Assembly: GCA_965644295.1 (NCBI GenBank) | Contig: CBFFRP010000218.1 | Location: 1 to 64,000 of the forward strand | DNA length: 64,000 nucleotides | Reading direction: 5' to 3' | Origin: Paraphysomonas bandaiensis | Taxonomy: Eukaryota > Chrysophyceae | In this document: positions 10,124 to 20,103 of the stretch, in pieces | Numbering within the stretch: position 1 is the first letter of the stretch | Layout of the letters: the number at the start of each line of letters is the position of its first letter | Translations under genes and position numbers: made by a program | Notes under the pieces: generated by a model | What the model was told of the DNA's origin: nothing | Databases searched by the model: none | What the model saw: only the letters and a program-made list of their open reading frames with translations

Positions 10124-10172
10124 GTAATATTACTTAATAAGTAGTACTCAATCTCTGTGATATAACAATATT

Positions 10173-13100
10173 ATGGGGGAAAGTAAGAGAAGCAAAATAA
10201 AAGCAGCTCCTCAAATAGAGGAATTGTTAGCTGCTTCGGGTTCTTCGTCTAAAAAGACGAAAAGAGAGAGAGAATCCTCTCGAAAACGAGCAAGAGATGC
10301 AACAACATCATCTCAAATGCAATCTTCTCCTCAAACTGAAACATCAGTAGAGGCGGAAGGAGAATTGAGTGGAGTATCATTTCGTGAGCTCTCTTCTTCT
10401 CAACCAAAGAGAAAGAAGCAAAGGAGTGGAGATCCGCACCCCAACAGGAGTGAGCGCATTGACTTGAATGAAGTCATTGCAACGGAATCCACTCCACATG
10501 AAGTAATCAATACCGACTCTATTCCCTACTTAGGTAGTGTGCAAGATGAGGATATCATCGAATTTTGTGAAAATCTCTCGAAAAGAGATCCTAAAGGGAC
10601 AAAATTCATAAGGTCAGAAATCATGGCACCAACAGTGCGTGATATGCTTCAGTTTCAGCGACAGCAGGATTTTGGAGATGAGTCTGACGAGGACTGGCTA
10701 GATCCTAACATTGTAACTACTGAGGAATTGATTCAGTGGTTAAAGCAAGCCTTTCTAGAGGAAGAGGAGCGATACTCTGATACATTGGAGCCTCTTCCTA
10801 GGTTCATAGATAATATCATTGGACCAAAAGTTAAGGTGGATATTCATGTTCCTAAAGTATTCTTAAAAGAATATGGACGTCTGAATGAGCTTTATAAGCT
10901 CATTCCGGAGGCAAGTCTCACAGAGGTAGCCTCGGATACCATAGTCAAAACCCTCAAGAAAAACATCAAACTTGTGGGCGGACATTCCTTCAGAAAGGAT
11001 GCCAAAGAGAAATTTATAGCGGATATAGGCCAAGGTCAATCTGCACCAAAAGATTTCGGAGCATTCTGTAGAAAGGTGCGAGAGCTTAACAATGACTATA
11101 GTCAAGCTGTGAGAAAAGTAAAGAGGATGGAAACTAAATTGGATTCCAAAGAAACGTCTAAGTCTAACAAGTCTAAGACTACAAAAACTTCATCCTCCAG
11201 CTCATCCTCAAGTACTAAAGCAACAACTGATACTAAGGAAGCATGTTGGATATGCGGTAATCTTCATAAAGGTGACTGCACCCGCAAAACCTGTGCATGG
11301 GCTAACCATGAAAAGAAGCCATGGAAAGATTCCACACAGGGCAAAAAATATGCGGCTATGGGTTGGAGTACCTGCCCTTATGTGGAGAATCCTGATGGTC
11401 CTCCGAGATCGAGAACAAGTAAGTTATCATGCCCTAAGTGTTTATATATAAATGCTATTGACATGAATAATGATATGCTCGATGTCTTTGTATGTCCTAA
11501 AGCTGATGTCAATGTACAACAGGTAAAGGAAAATCTAAGGGCTAAAGCCTTATTGGACACGGGGGCTACTGGGAATAATTTCATTAACCAAGAACTTGCT
11601 GATATGTTAGTTGCTAGGTATAATATTCCATTGCACGAGTGTAACATTAAAATTTGTAGTGCGCTTGATAATGCTTGTTGTAGTAGCAAGCAATATATGA
11701 TAATAACTATAAGATTAACTGATGAGTATAACAATACTCTTGATATTGAGTTGCAATGTTTGATAATAGATAGCACCTTTGATATCATAATTGGTAGAGA
11801 AACTATCAAGAAATATAGATTAGTTGATCATTTTCCATCTCACTTTATGGAAAGAGAGTTAGCAGGGAAAATGCTAGCTACGGCCGCGGGCCATGCTGAG
11901 AAGACTCAGCTTCTCTCGGAACATATTAGTGAGAGAGCCACATGTTATAATAACATGGAAACATTAAGGCGCCAAGCTAAGGAACACCTTAGTTATAATA
12001 ATAATTTACTTACAAGTAATAGCTTGGTTAGTACTATGTATTCACCTCCAATATCATCCATGCGTATAAGTGCATATGAAAAGGAAGATATAGGCGAGAT
12101 TAGAGATAACTATCTGGAGTCAATCCCAGAAGAAATAGTTACAAATACTCAGGAAAAAGTAGAAGGTACTACGTTACCAAATAAAATCTCTGGTCCCGAA
12201 TCTTTACAAAGGAGGGTGAGAGAAATCCATGAAATCTATAAGGATAGATTTAAAACCACAGTGTCGGAGATGCCAATGGATGTTCCACCTTCTTTTGAAT
12301 TAGAGGTAGATAGGGATGCCTGGGAACAACCAAAACATTGTGGTCCGCCACGAAAGATGGATCGAGTACGACAGTATGCTTGTAAAAAGCAAATCGATAC
12401 ATTTGTGGAGCATGGAATAATACAACCAAGTACGGCTCCTTATTATAGCCAGGTATTATTAGTTCCCAAACCAAATGATAAATGGCGATTCTGTGTAGAC
12501 TATAAAGGTCTAAACAAGCACACACAGAGGGAACGTTGGCCAATACCTAACATCAAAGAAATGTTAGAACGTATTGGGTCTAAGAAACCCAAATACTTCA
12601 TAATTCTGGATTTAGTATCTGGTTATTACCAGGCTAAAATTTCAGAGTACTCGAGGAAGTGGACGGCATTTATAACCTTCTGGGGAGTATTCGAATGGCT
12701 CCGACTACCCATGGGTTTGAGTGGTGCTCCATCATACTTTCAACGAGTATTAACAACAATTGTGCTTGCCGGGTTGATTATGTTCATATGTGAATTATAT
12801 CTAGATGACCTGATTATATATGCTTCTACAGAAGATGAACTAATTGAAAATTACGTTAAAGTTCTAGAACGCTTCAGGAAATACAATGTTTACATTAATC
12901 CTGAGAAAGTGAAAATAGGAGAGTCCGAAGTACAATATGTAGGACATACTCTAAATGAGGAAGGGTTACACTTTACTAGAGAACGTCTGGATAGTGTATT
13001 AAATTTCCCAAAGCCTGAAACTATGAAGGGTCTAAAATCTTTCCTCGGATTGGCAAATTATTTTCGGGATCACGTGCACAACCACTCCTTAGTGGTGAGA

Positions 13101-13646
13101 CCGTTAAATAAAATGCTTCTCAACTATCATAGACGTAAACGTCTACAATGGACAGAGGATGCCAATGAAGCATTTGAAAAGATCAAATTGATGATCCATG
13201 AATGTCCAACATTATTTTTCATTGATGACGAGTCACCAATATATTTATTGACCGATGCATCTGATTATGGAATAGGAGCATACCTCTACCAAGTAGTAGA
13301 TGGTGTAGAACGTCCAATAGGATTTCTCAGTAAAACATTCGATGAAAGAATGATGAATTGGGATACACCTCAGAAAGAAGGATATGCTATATACTATGCC
13401 TTAGATAAATGGGACTACCTATTAAGGTATAGATACTTTACGATCAAAACAGATCATAAAAATATTACTCAGTTGAGAACTGATTACGCTAAGGATAAGA
13501 AAGTTCAGCGATGGTTGAAATGTTTCCAAGCATATGATTATGATCTATGTGATATTAAAGGATCTGATAATGTTGTTGCTGATGCATTTAGTAGACTATG
13601 TGCATTAGAATCTAAAATGGAAACAAAAATTAATGTGCTTCCCTAA
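10173..13646 (+). CDS. Gypsy Gag-protease-RT-RNase H polyprotein, 1157 aa
   Basis: The frame opens 50 bases after the 5' LTR at the first good ATG. Residues 1-350 are Gag-like, with a lysine/serine-rich start and a low-complexity serine run. A zinc-knuckle-like segment CWICGNLHKGDCTRKTC begins at residue 358. The aspartic protease has the canonical LLDTGATGNNF (DTG at 462-464). Reverse transcriptase shows FCVDYKGLNKHT and the catalytic LYLDDLIIYAS. RNase H shows LLTDASDYGIGAYLYQ and the usual TDHKNITQL. The frame stops right after RNase H, and integrase continues in another frame 10 bases upstream of that stop. The organisation is a normal Ty3/gypsy polyprotein otherwise. Confidence 0.93.
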   Translation: MGESKRSKIKAAPQIEELLAASGSSSKKTKRERESSRKRARDATTSSQMQSSPQTETSVEAEGELSGVSFRELSSSQPKRKKQRSGDPHPNRSERIDLNEVIATESTPHEVINTDSIPYLGSVQDEDIIEFCENLSKRDPKGTKFIRSEIMAPTVRDMLQFQRQQDFGDESDEDWLDPNIVTTEELIQWLKQAFLEEEERYSDTLEPLPRFIDNIIGPKVKVDIHVPKVFLKEYGRLNELYKLIPEASLTEVASDTIVKTLKKNIKLVGGHSFRKDAKEKFIADIGQGQSAPKDFGAFCRKVRELNNDYSQAVRKVKRMETKLDSKETSKSNKSKTTKTSSSSSSSSTKATTDTKEACWICGNLHKGDCTRKTCAWANHEKKPWKDSTQGKKYAAMGWSTCPYVENPDGPPRSRTSKLSCPKCLYINAIDMNNDMLDVFVCPKADVNVQQVKENLRAKALLDTGATGNNFINQELADMLVARYNIPLHECNIKICSALDNACCSSKQYMIITIRLTDEYNNTLDIELQCLIIDSTFDIIIGRETIKKYRLVDHFPSHFMERELAGKMLATAAGHAEKTQLLSEHISERATCYNNMETLRRQAKEHLSYNNNLLTSNSLVSTMYSPPISSMRISAYEKEDIGEIRDNYLESIPEEIVTNTQEKVEGTTLPNKISGPESLQRRVREIHEIYKDRFKTTVSEMPMDVPPSFELEVDRDAWEQPKHCGPPRKMDRVRQYACKKQIDTFVEHGIIQPSTAPYYSQVLLVPKPNDKWRFCVDYKGLNKHTQRERWPIPNIKEMLERIGSKKPKYFIILDLVSGYYQAKISEYSRKWTAFITFWGVFEWLRLPMGLSGAPSYFQRVLTTIVLAGLIMFICELYLDDLIIYASTEDELIENYVKVLERFRKYNVYINPEKVKIGESEVQYVGHTLNEEGLHFTRERLDSVLNFPKPETMKGLKSFLGLANYFRDHVHNHSLVVRPLNKMLLNYHRRKRLQWTEDANEAFEKIKLMIHECPTLFFIDDESPIYLLTDASDYGIGAYLYQVVDGVERPIGFLSKTFDERMMNWDTPQKEGYAIYYALDKWDYLLRYRYFTIKTDHKNITQLRTDYAKDKKVQRWLKCFQAYDYDLCDIKGSDNVVADAFSRLCALESKMETKINVLP

Positions 13647-15013
13647 TTCCCGATATTAAAGTTCCAAACAAGGAATGGGAAATTATTAAAAGATTTCATA
13701 ACAATGTTACAGGTCATCATGGTATTGATCGTACAATACAAAAATTACGAGACAATGGTCATAAATGGTCAAAGCAAGGGGCACATGTGACAAAATTTAT
13801 TAAAACTTGTCCTTGTTGTCAAAAGATGAGTAGAATTAAACCAATAATTAATGCTCATCCCTTTACTGTCTCAACATATGGCCCGATGCAAAGAATAGCA
13901 GTGGATTTTATTCAGAGTCTGCATCCAGATGAGGATGGATACACTAATATATTAGTGATTATCGATTCTTTTTCTAGGTGGGTAGAATTAATCCCTACTA
14001 AGAATCTCACTGCCATGGCGGCGGCAAAGGGATTGCTTCAACACCTGGGTAGATATGGAGCACCTATTGAGATTCATTCGGATCTTGGACCAGCATTTGT
14101 GGATGATTTAACAAAATCATTGATAGAAATGGTTGGAAGTAATCAATCATTTTCGATGGCGTATTCTAAAGAAGAAAATGCTATAGTTGAACGTGCTAAT
14201 AAAGAAATTTTAAGGCACTTAAGGAATATTATATTTGATAAAAATGTACTAAATAATTGGTCAATGTATCTACCTTTAGTACAAAGAATTATGAATTCTT
14301 CTAAACATAGAAGCACCGGCGTTACTCCCGCTAGTATTCTATTTGGGAATGCAGTAGATTTAGATAAAAGTTTATTCATTGAACACAATGAGTACTTGGA
14401 CGGGAATGAACAAAAGCTATCACATTGGATAGATAGAATACAAAAGGTTCAGTCCACTATTATGGATATTGCAAGACGAAATCTTCGCAAACATGATGAA
14501 ATCCACATGGCAACTGCACCAAATATACAAACAAAAGAATTTCCAATAAATTCTTATGTGTTAGTTGAGCATAGACAAAATGCTTTACGTCCTGGACCGG
14601 CAAGTAAGTTATTACCATATCTTAAAGGTCCAATGCGAGTAGTCAATGTTATTGGAGATAAATATACTCTTCAAGATATTGTTACTAAACGTAATAAAGA
14701 CTATCATATAAAGAAATTAAGGGAATTTAATTACGATCCCTCTACTATTGACCCCTTACAAGTGGCATGTAAAGATGGTGGAAACTTTTATGCTATTGAC
14801 CATATTTCAAAAATAAAAGGTCGAGCTAAAGGTCCGAAAAGTCAAATAAAATTTCTAGTACATTGGATAGGGTATGAAAAACCTACATGGGAACCATGGG
14901 CTAACGTTAGAAAAACGTATGCTCTACAAAATTTCCTAACTCAACATCCTGATGAAAATGTAAGAAATTTACTACCTCGAAATGTTGTTTATTCTTCTGA
15001 TGAAGAAGATTAA
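13634..15013 (+). CDS. Gypsy integrase with C-terminal chromodomain
   Basis: This frame is open from 13634 (just after an in-frame stop) to 15013. It encodes the HHCC zinc finger (FHNNVTGHHG ... CPCCQKM), then the catalytic core: AVDFIQSLHPDEDGYTNILV, the second Asp in IHSDLGPAF, and ENAIVERANKE with the Glu. The last 60 residues are a chromodomain (FLVHWIGYEKPTWEPW, then LQNFL). In chromoviruses such a domain is thought to direct integration to chromatin. The first in-frame ATG (13826) would omit the zinc finger. So the protein is most likely made as a fusion with the upstream polyprotein, in frame -1 relative to it, or the frame is broken by mutation. Confidence 0.88.
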   Translation, partial: CASLIPDIKVPNKEWEIIKRFHNNVTGHHGIDRTIQKLRDNGHKWSKQGAHVTKFIKTCPCCQKMSRIKPIINAHPFTVSTYGPMQRIAVDFIQSLHPDEDGYTNILVIIDSFSRWVELIPTKNLTAMAAAKGLLQHLGRYGAPIEIHSDLGPAFVDDLTKSLIEMVGSNQSFSMAYSKEENAIVERANKEILRHLRNIIFDKNVLNNWSMYLPLVQRIMNSSKHRSTGVTPASILFGNAVDLDKSLFIEHNEYLDGNEQKLSHWIDRIQKVQSTIMDIARRNLRKHDEIHMATAPNIQTKEFPINSYVLVEHRQNALRPGPASKLLPYLKGPMRVVNVIGDKYTLQDIVTKRNKDYHIKKLREFNYDPSTIDPLQVACKDGGNFYAIDHISKIKGRAKGPKSQIKFLVHWIGYEKPTWEPWANVRKTYALQNFLTQHPDENVRNLLPRNVVYSSDEED

Positions 15014-15078
15014 TAACAAAGTTTACAGAATTGAGTGTCAATATAACACATTAACACATCAATTATAAGGGGAGGTAG

Positions 15079-15375
15079 TGTAGGACTATCCACTTACATA
15101 TAGAATATAATATATACGTGTACATGTCCTGTATTATATGATTAGTAGTACAGTACTGTATTGTATACGTGTACCATGTAGTTAGGAATACAAACTGTAG
15201 GGAATGTGATTGTTGTTGGGATTAGCAATAGCCGTTGATATTGTAGACAGTATAATTAGCCGTTGATATTGTAGACAGTATTATTCATGATTCATTATAC
15301 GATAATAATCATTATTTTGTACTTCTGTACTTGGGTATTGCTTTGCACACATACACATATGTATGCAAGCCCACA
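15079..15375 (+). repeat. 3' LTR of the gypsy element
   Basis: 297 bp, apparently identical to the 5' copy at an offset of 5252 bases. It is preceded by the polypurine tract GGGGAGGTAG. Confidence 0.9.
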
Positions 15376-15922
15376 TTACTTTTGTTAACTCATTAGGAAA
15401 CCGCATATAGACCAGTTCCTGGGCCTTCATCTCTGCAGTAGTAGCCTTGCAGCGGCTACGCCCACCCTTCAATTTACTATACGAGGTGATGTAATATATA
15501 CATATAAGTTTTATATATGAAGGCTATGTATGATATTGTTATTCCACATTAGCTATCAAGTCGCTGGAAGTCTAGCTCTGGATGGGGCACCACCGTTGGC
15601 CAGTGTTGGCTACATGCGCATTACACCCTAAGAGCACTACTCTCAATCCAAAAACAATAACACAAGTCACTCTGCGGTATGTGATGACCTTAAACCGAGA
15701 CAACTACTGATGACAAAGATACACAAGGCATATATGGGAACTAGTTTACCTAAATATATATTGATAAGAACAGCGTAATGAACCTGCATCTGAACTCTCT
15801 CCTTCATACTCCTGTCCGGATGGATACTGTATCCAGATATGCATCATATCATCTCGTGTAGTACAGTATTACTGACGGTAGTACAACAGACACCGAAATG
15901 AAACCTCCAAAAAGCCTTTTTT
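15376..15922. other. Short intergenic stretch, nothing recognised
   Basis: No gene or repeat is evident. The last bases, a T-run followed by TTGCAG, look like a splice acceptor. They abut the copia insertion at 15928, whose target duplication is that same TGCAG. Confidence 0.4.
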
Positions 15923-15927
15923 TGCAG

Positions 15928-16271
15928 TGTTAGCTTTGGACATTTCACTGAAGTTAACTTTGCTCTACACGTAAACCGTAACCTTGCTGTTGAACACAAT
16001 GCACTTTCAAGTAAGAAATTATAATTATTATTCTGAACACTTCACTACATATTCGTGTAACATATGTTGAAACATCTGTTCCCAGCAACACCTGTTTATC
16101 ATATGTTCATCAGTCAGTTCTATATCTTGTATAGTCACACATCAGTAACTGAATTTAATTCCTTTGTAACTATAATCACCCGTTACACCTATGAGTTGAC
16201 TTTACCTATTGCACACTGTTAACTCACTTCAATTGCACAATATATATCACATCATATTGCAGAACTCAACA
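15928..16271 (-). repeat. 3' LTR of the decayed copia element
   Basis: 344 bp with TGTT...AACA ends, apparently identical to the copy at 19760. Diverged members of this LTR family occur at 33880-34107 and 34166-35095. Confidence 0.9.
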
Positions 16272-16415
16272 CTCCCACTCAATTGGATGTAGTTAACCAT
16301 TCTAAAATATGTGAAGAACATTGCTATCGGATACGCAACCACCGAACCTCATAGGACACTGGTGGACGTATGACTCCGCTGGTATAGCTAGCTCCCACCA
16401 TTCAGTAACACCTAA

Positions 16416-17452
16416 CTAGGTACGACGAGCTCTCTTTACCTTGGGTACCTCTGCGATAATTTGTTCAGTAGTCTTAAATTTTTCCCCAAGATTTCGCTCC
16501 CTCTGTTCAATGAATATTGGACCTCTCAAAGCCTTGGTATATATATCAGCCATCTGTTGTCGACTGCTCACATGAATTAATTTCGCTGTATTAAACTGTT
16601 CGGGATCCACATGCTCTCTAATCATATGATACTTAATCTCAATATGTTTCGATCGTTGATGTTGCACTGGATTTTCCGATATATCCTGAGCACTTTGACT
16701 ATCCAGGAATAATGGTGTGGGCTCGTCAATTTTCAATCCTACTTCACCAGTCACCCCCCGAGACCATATCATTTCCTGTAATCCATTATATAAGCATTGA
16801 TACTCTGCTTGCATAGTCGATGTAGCTACAGTAGACTGAAGTTTGGAACCCCACGATAGTGGTCCACCAGCTCCAAACATAACATAACCTGAAGTTGATC
16901 TCCTCGTCAACGGATCGCCTGCCCAGTCAGCATCAGTGAACATATGAAGATCAAAATCTCTCCCTCTATAATGAATGCCTTTATCTGTAGTACCTCGTAC
17001 ATACTGCATTAAATACATCAGGAGCTTACATACAGTGATATTAACTTTCGTTGAGAATCGTGACAATACTCCCACTGCATATGAGATATCCGGCCTTGTA
17101 TTCATAGATAAATAGAGTAACGCTCCTAGGAGTGGACGATAGGGAAAATTATCAACTAACTTCTGCTCCTCAGCTGAATGCACATGTTCCACTCCCACTT
17201 TGACATCACTAGGTAGTGGGTATAGCCGCGTCTTGTCCCTTGCACCCAGAAAATCCACATACTTCACCAATATCTTTTTGATGAACACTGTCTGGTCAAG
17301 TTTGAGACAATTCGGAGTTCTCGTCACTCTCACGTTCAAAAAAACTGGCCACTCTCATTCATATCTGTAATATCAAACCTTTCACATACTCGTCGCTTAA
17401 TTTCCAAAATAATATTCGTATCTCGACATGCTCTCAGCATATTATCATCATG
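16416..17452 (-). pseudogene. Copia reverse transcriptase (C-terminal end) and RNase H remnant
   Basis: The open part (16416-17339) starts at LNVRVTRT within reverse transcriptase. It runs through LGALLYLSMNTRPDISYAV, the RNase H TDADWAGD motif, TSTMQAEYQCLYNG and KHIEIKYHMIREHV to a stop. Upstream, in a shifted frame, DTNIILEIKRRVCERFDI continues the homology to the element at the window start, but the YVDD segment is damaged. The protein is clearly no longer made whole. Confidence 0.85.
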
Positions 17453-17800
17453 ACTGTGGTGAGCTTCGAAGACCATATAAACTTTTCTTCAGTTTAAAGC
17501 AATATCCTGGTGGCAATTTGAAATCTGCTGGTGTTGCATACTTATACACACATCTCCTTTTATATCTGCATATACAAGAATGCATTAGATACGTCGAGTT
17601 GATGCACCACCATATTCATAACAAACGCGATAGCTAATAGCAATCTTACTGTTACCGCTTTTACCCCTGGAGTATAATTGTTGGCTCTACCAACCTCATG
17701 GCCTCCGCATCCAAGTACCACAAGTCTTGCTTTCTATCGTGGAATCGCACCCTCCTTGTTGCGTTTCAAAGCAAAGACATACTCAGGATTCCAATTGCAG

Positions 17801-17975
17801 TGACACTGGGGTAGGGATGATGGGCTTAACTTCCATTACTTCCCTTCGTTCCAGTCTGTCACGCTCAGCCTGTCTTGCTGTCAATGGAGTGACACTGGGG
17901 TAGGTATGGGCTTAACTTCCATTACTTCCCTTCGTTCCAGTTCGTCACATTCAGCCTGGCTGAACTCCATTGCTT
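17801..17975. repeat. Tandem duplication of about 86 bp inside the decayed element
   Basis: The segment beginning AGTGACACTGGGGTAGG and running through TTCCCTTCGTTCCAG appears twice in direct orientation (from about 17801 and 17887) with small differences. It is an internal duplication in dead coding sequence. Confidence 0.7.
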
Positions 17976-18596
17976 CCGTTCCGGCAACTCCAAGGATTCG
18001 GAATATGTCTGAGGCACCTTAGGTCCCGCTGACGAGCACCAGATGGAATCTGCCTCCTCTAGTAGGCTGCACTCCACTTCGTCACACGAAGGTAATACGT
18101 GCTTCTCCCCTACTACTGACACATTCGTCACCACCCTTGGAGCCCTTGTGCGCCTGCCCCTAGTTGAGCGATCTGATGGAGCTTCCTCTCCCGGAGCACT
18201 TACGAAGTCAGAAGGGGATGGAACCGTCCCAGTCAACTGCTGTAATAAATGTCCGCTGGTCCCGTCGTCACGAGATCCAGAACTAGCAGATACTCTTGTC
18301 ACAAGGTCTTCACTCATCCGCGATGATGTGAATAGGAGTCTTAACTTCCAGTTGCTCCTCACCACCTGACATCAGGGATCTATATCCCACAGTTAGACCT
18401 CTTTCCGAATCTATATTCGCGTGGTCTTGTTGTACAGTTGGCCGCCATCTTCACATGGGTTTTGTCGATAACACTCCTCCCTGAGGAACCACTGCCACCG
18501 TGGCTTAGTCCATTTCTCGGTAGTAATCAGCCGATCTCTAGGGCACTGATACATCAAACAGGGCATGAACAGACGTGACTATTGTATCTCCTACTA

Positions 18597-18779
18597 TCAA
18601 CACTTGATACCCCATCTGCTCGTTGGGAAACCCACAAAATATCCTGTTTGTGCCTTTTCCTCCCAGTCTTTCCGTCTATCGGCCTTCGGGACTAATACAT
18701 ACGCCTTGCACCCCCATTTCCTCTCAACCAGGATAACTCGGGCACCTTTCCTCCCAGGAACACACTCATAAGGCAACAT
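18597..18779 (-). pseudogene. Copia integrase C-terminal fragment
   Basis: The segment containing GCKAYVLVPKADRRKDWEEK and TGYFVGF matches the conserved end of copia integrase, where a GC.AYV..P...R.K...K...GYFVG pattern is usual. The flanks are frameshifted, so this is a relic lying between the lost Gag region and the reverse transcriptase remnant. Confidence 0.75.
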
Positions 18780-19759
18780 CCACTAACTTTACTGTCCTCC
18801 TTGGCATTTTCCTCCATTACATGATGGCATGATGACGTAATAATAGGCTAATTCAAAACGTCATAATATTATATAGTGCCTCCCATGGCATTCCTCCATG
18901 CTCATCATAGTCTCCAGCCAGCACCTCTCTACCAGTGTTTAACTCTACAATTCTCGGTACTCTAAGTAGTTCCAATCCACACACCAGTGCCCGCAGCATT
19001 CCGCCTGAGACAATATTCTTCACCGCATCTTCACATACTTTGATGCCTTCTCTTTTGCCAGTGTTGAAAGCTTCCTACTCCTTGAGTCTCCATTGCTGAC
19101 CCCTTCTTCGTCAGAGATATGACTCCTGGCTCTGCTTCATAATATTTCTCTAGCACTCTATGAACTTTAACAACAATGAATAGCTGCTTTCCGGCACAAC
19201 TGTCTAGATACACTCGTTGGTCTACTGTTTCAGTCATAAGCACTTCACCATCAGATTCTATCTTATTGGACTCCCCTCCAGATGAGACATCATCATCTAC
19301 ATATTAGCACCATTCCGCCGATGAACTCTGTCTCTGTCTCTGTTCATGTGTATGTTCAGCACTCCTGCTCGTTATCTATGAACAGCTGCACTGCTCTGCT
19401 GCTCTGCTCAGTGTAGAAGGCAGTTTTAGTAGAAAATACATTTCAGCCTATCAATCTCTATTTCGTCCATATCATTGGCCAATATTTACAAGCTGGTATT
19501 TCGCTGTAGTCTTTTGGAGTACTACTCCCAACTCACTCCTAGACCTATCCACCAGCGTTTGAAGCATATGATTGGACAAAGCTTCCTTATTGGGATCATC
19601 ATGTGGGAGTCGCCTCCATGTATATGTTGGCACCCTCCAATACATCTGCGTCATGTTCACATGCCTCCCAAATCGTTACAACACACGTGTCGTTTCACTT
19701 GTCAAACTTCAGCACCTTGCTGTCCTCCATCGCCTCATCAGAGCTACCACTCGCTACCA

Positions 19760-20103
19760 TGTTAGCTTTGGACATTTCACTGAAGTTAACTTTGCTCTAC
19801 ACGTAAACCGTAACCTTGCTGTTGAACACAATGCACTTTCAAGTAAGAAATTATAATTATTATTCTGAACACTTCACTACATATTCGTGTAACATATGTT
19901 GAAACATCTGTTCCCAGCAACACCTGTTTATCATATGTTCATCAGTCAGTTCTATATCTTGTATAGTCACACATCAGTAACTGAATTTAATTCCTTTGTA
20001 ACTATAATCACCCGTTACACCTATGAGTTGACTTTACCTATTGCACACTGTTAACTCACTTCAATTGCACAATATATATCACATCATATTGCAGAACTCA
20101 ACA
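19760..20103 (-). repeat. 5' LTR of the decayed copia element
   Basis: 344 bp, apparently identical to the 3' copy. The primer-binding site TGGTAGCGAGTGG lies just inside it on the sense strand. Confidence 0.9.

Larger units (their letters stand above)
9827..15375 (+). mobile_element. Ty3/gypsy LTR retrotransposon with chromodomain, 5.5 kb
   Basis: Two LTRs of 297 bp (9827-10123 and 15079-15375) start TGTAGG and end CCCACA and look identical. They enclose Gag, protease, reverse transcriptase, RNase H and then integrase, the Ty3/gypsy order. The purine tract AAGGGGAGGTAG precedes the 3' LTR. A target-site duplication TTAC flanks the element (9823-9826 and 15376-15379). Identical LTRs imply recent insertion, yet the frame is broken between RNase H and integrase. 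Confidence 0.93.
15928..20103 (-). mobile_element. Decayed copia element with identical LTRs, 4.2 kb
   Basis: LTRs of 344 bp (15928-16271 and 19760-20103) begin TGTTAGC and end CTCAACA on the plus strand and look identical. A perfect 5-bp duplication TGCAG flanks them (15923-15927, 20104-20108). Next to the 5' LTR the sense strand reads TGGTAGCGAGTGG, a tRNA-type primer-binding site beginning TGG. Next to the 3' LTR it reads TTGAGTGGGAG, the polypurine tract. The 3.5-kb interior keeps only pieces of integrase and reverse transcriptase/RNase H, with frameshifts and deletions. Confidence 0.9.

Noticed and set aside
10124-10133. Self-priming in the gypsy element like that proposed for the 3088-8185 copia
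   Set aside because: I found no stretch in its LTR complementary to the leader beyond a few bases; only the short palindrome GTAATATTAC is present.
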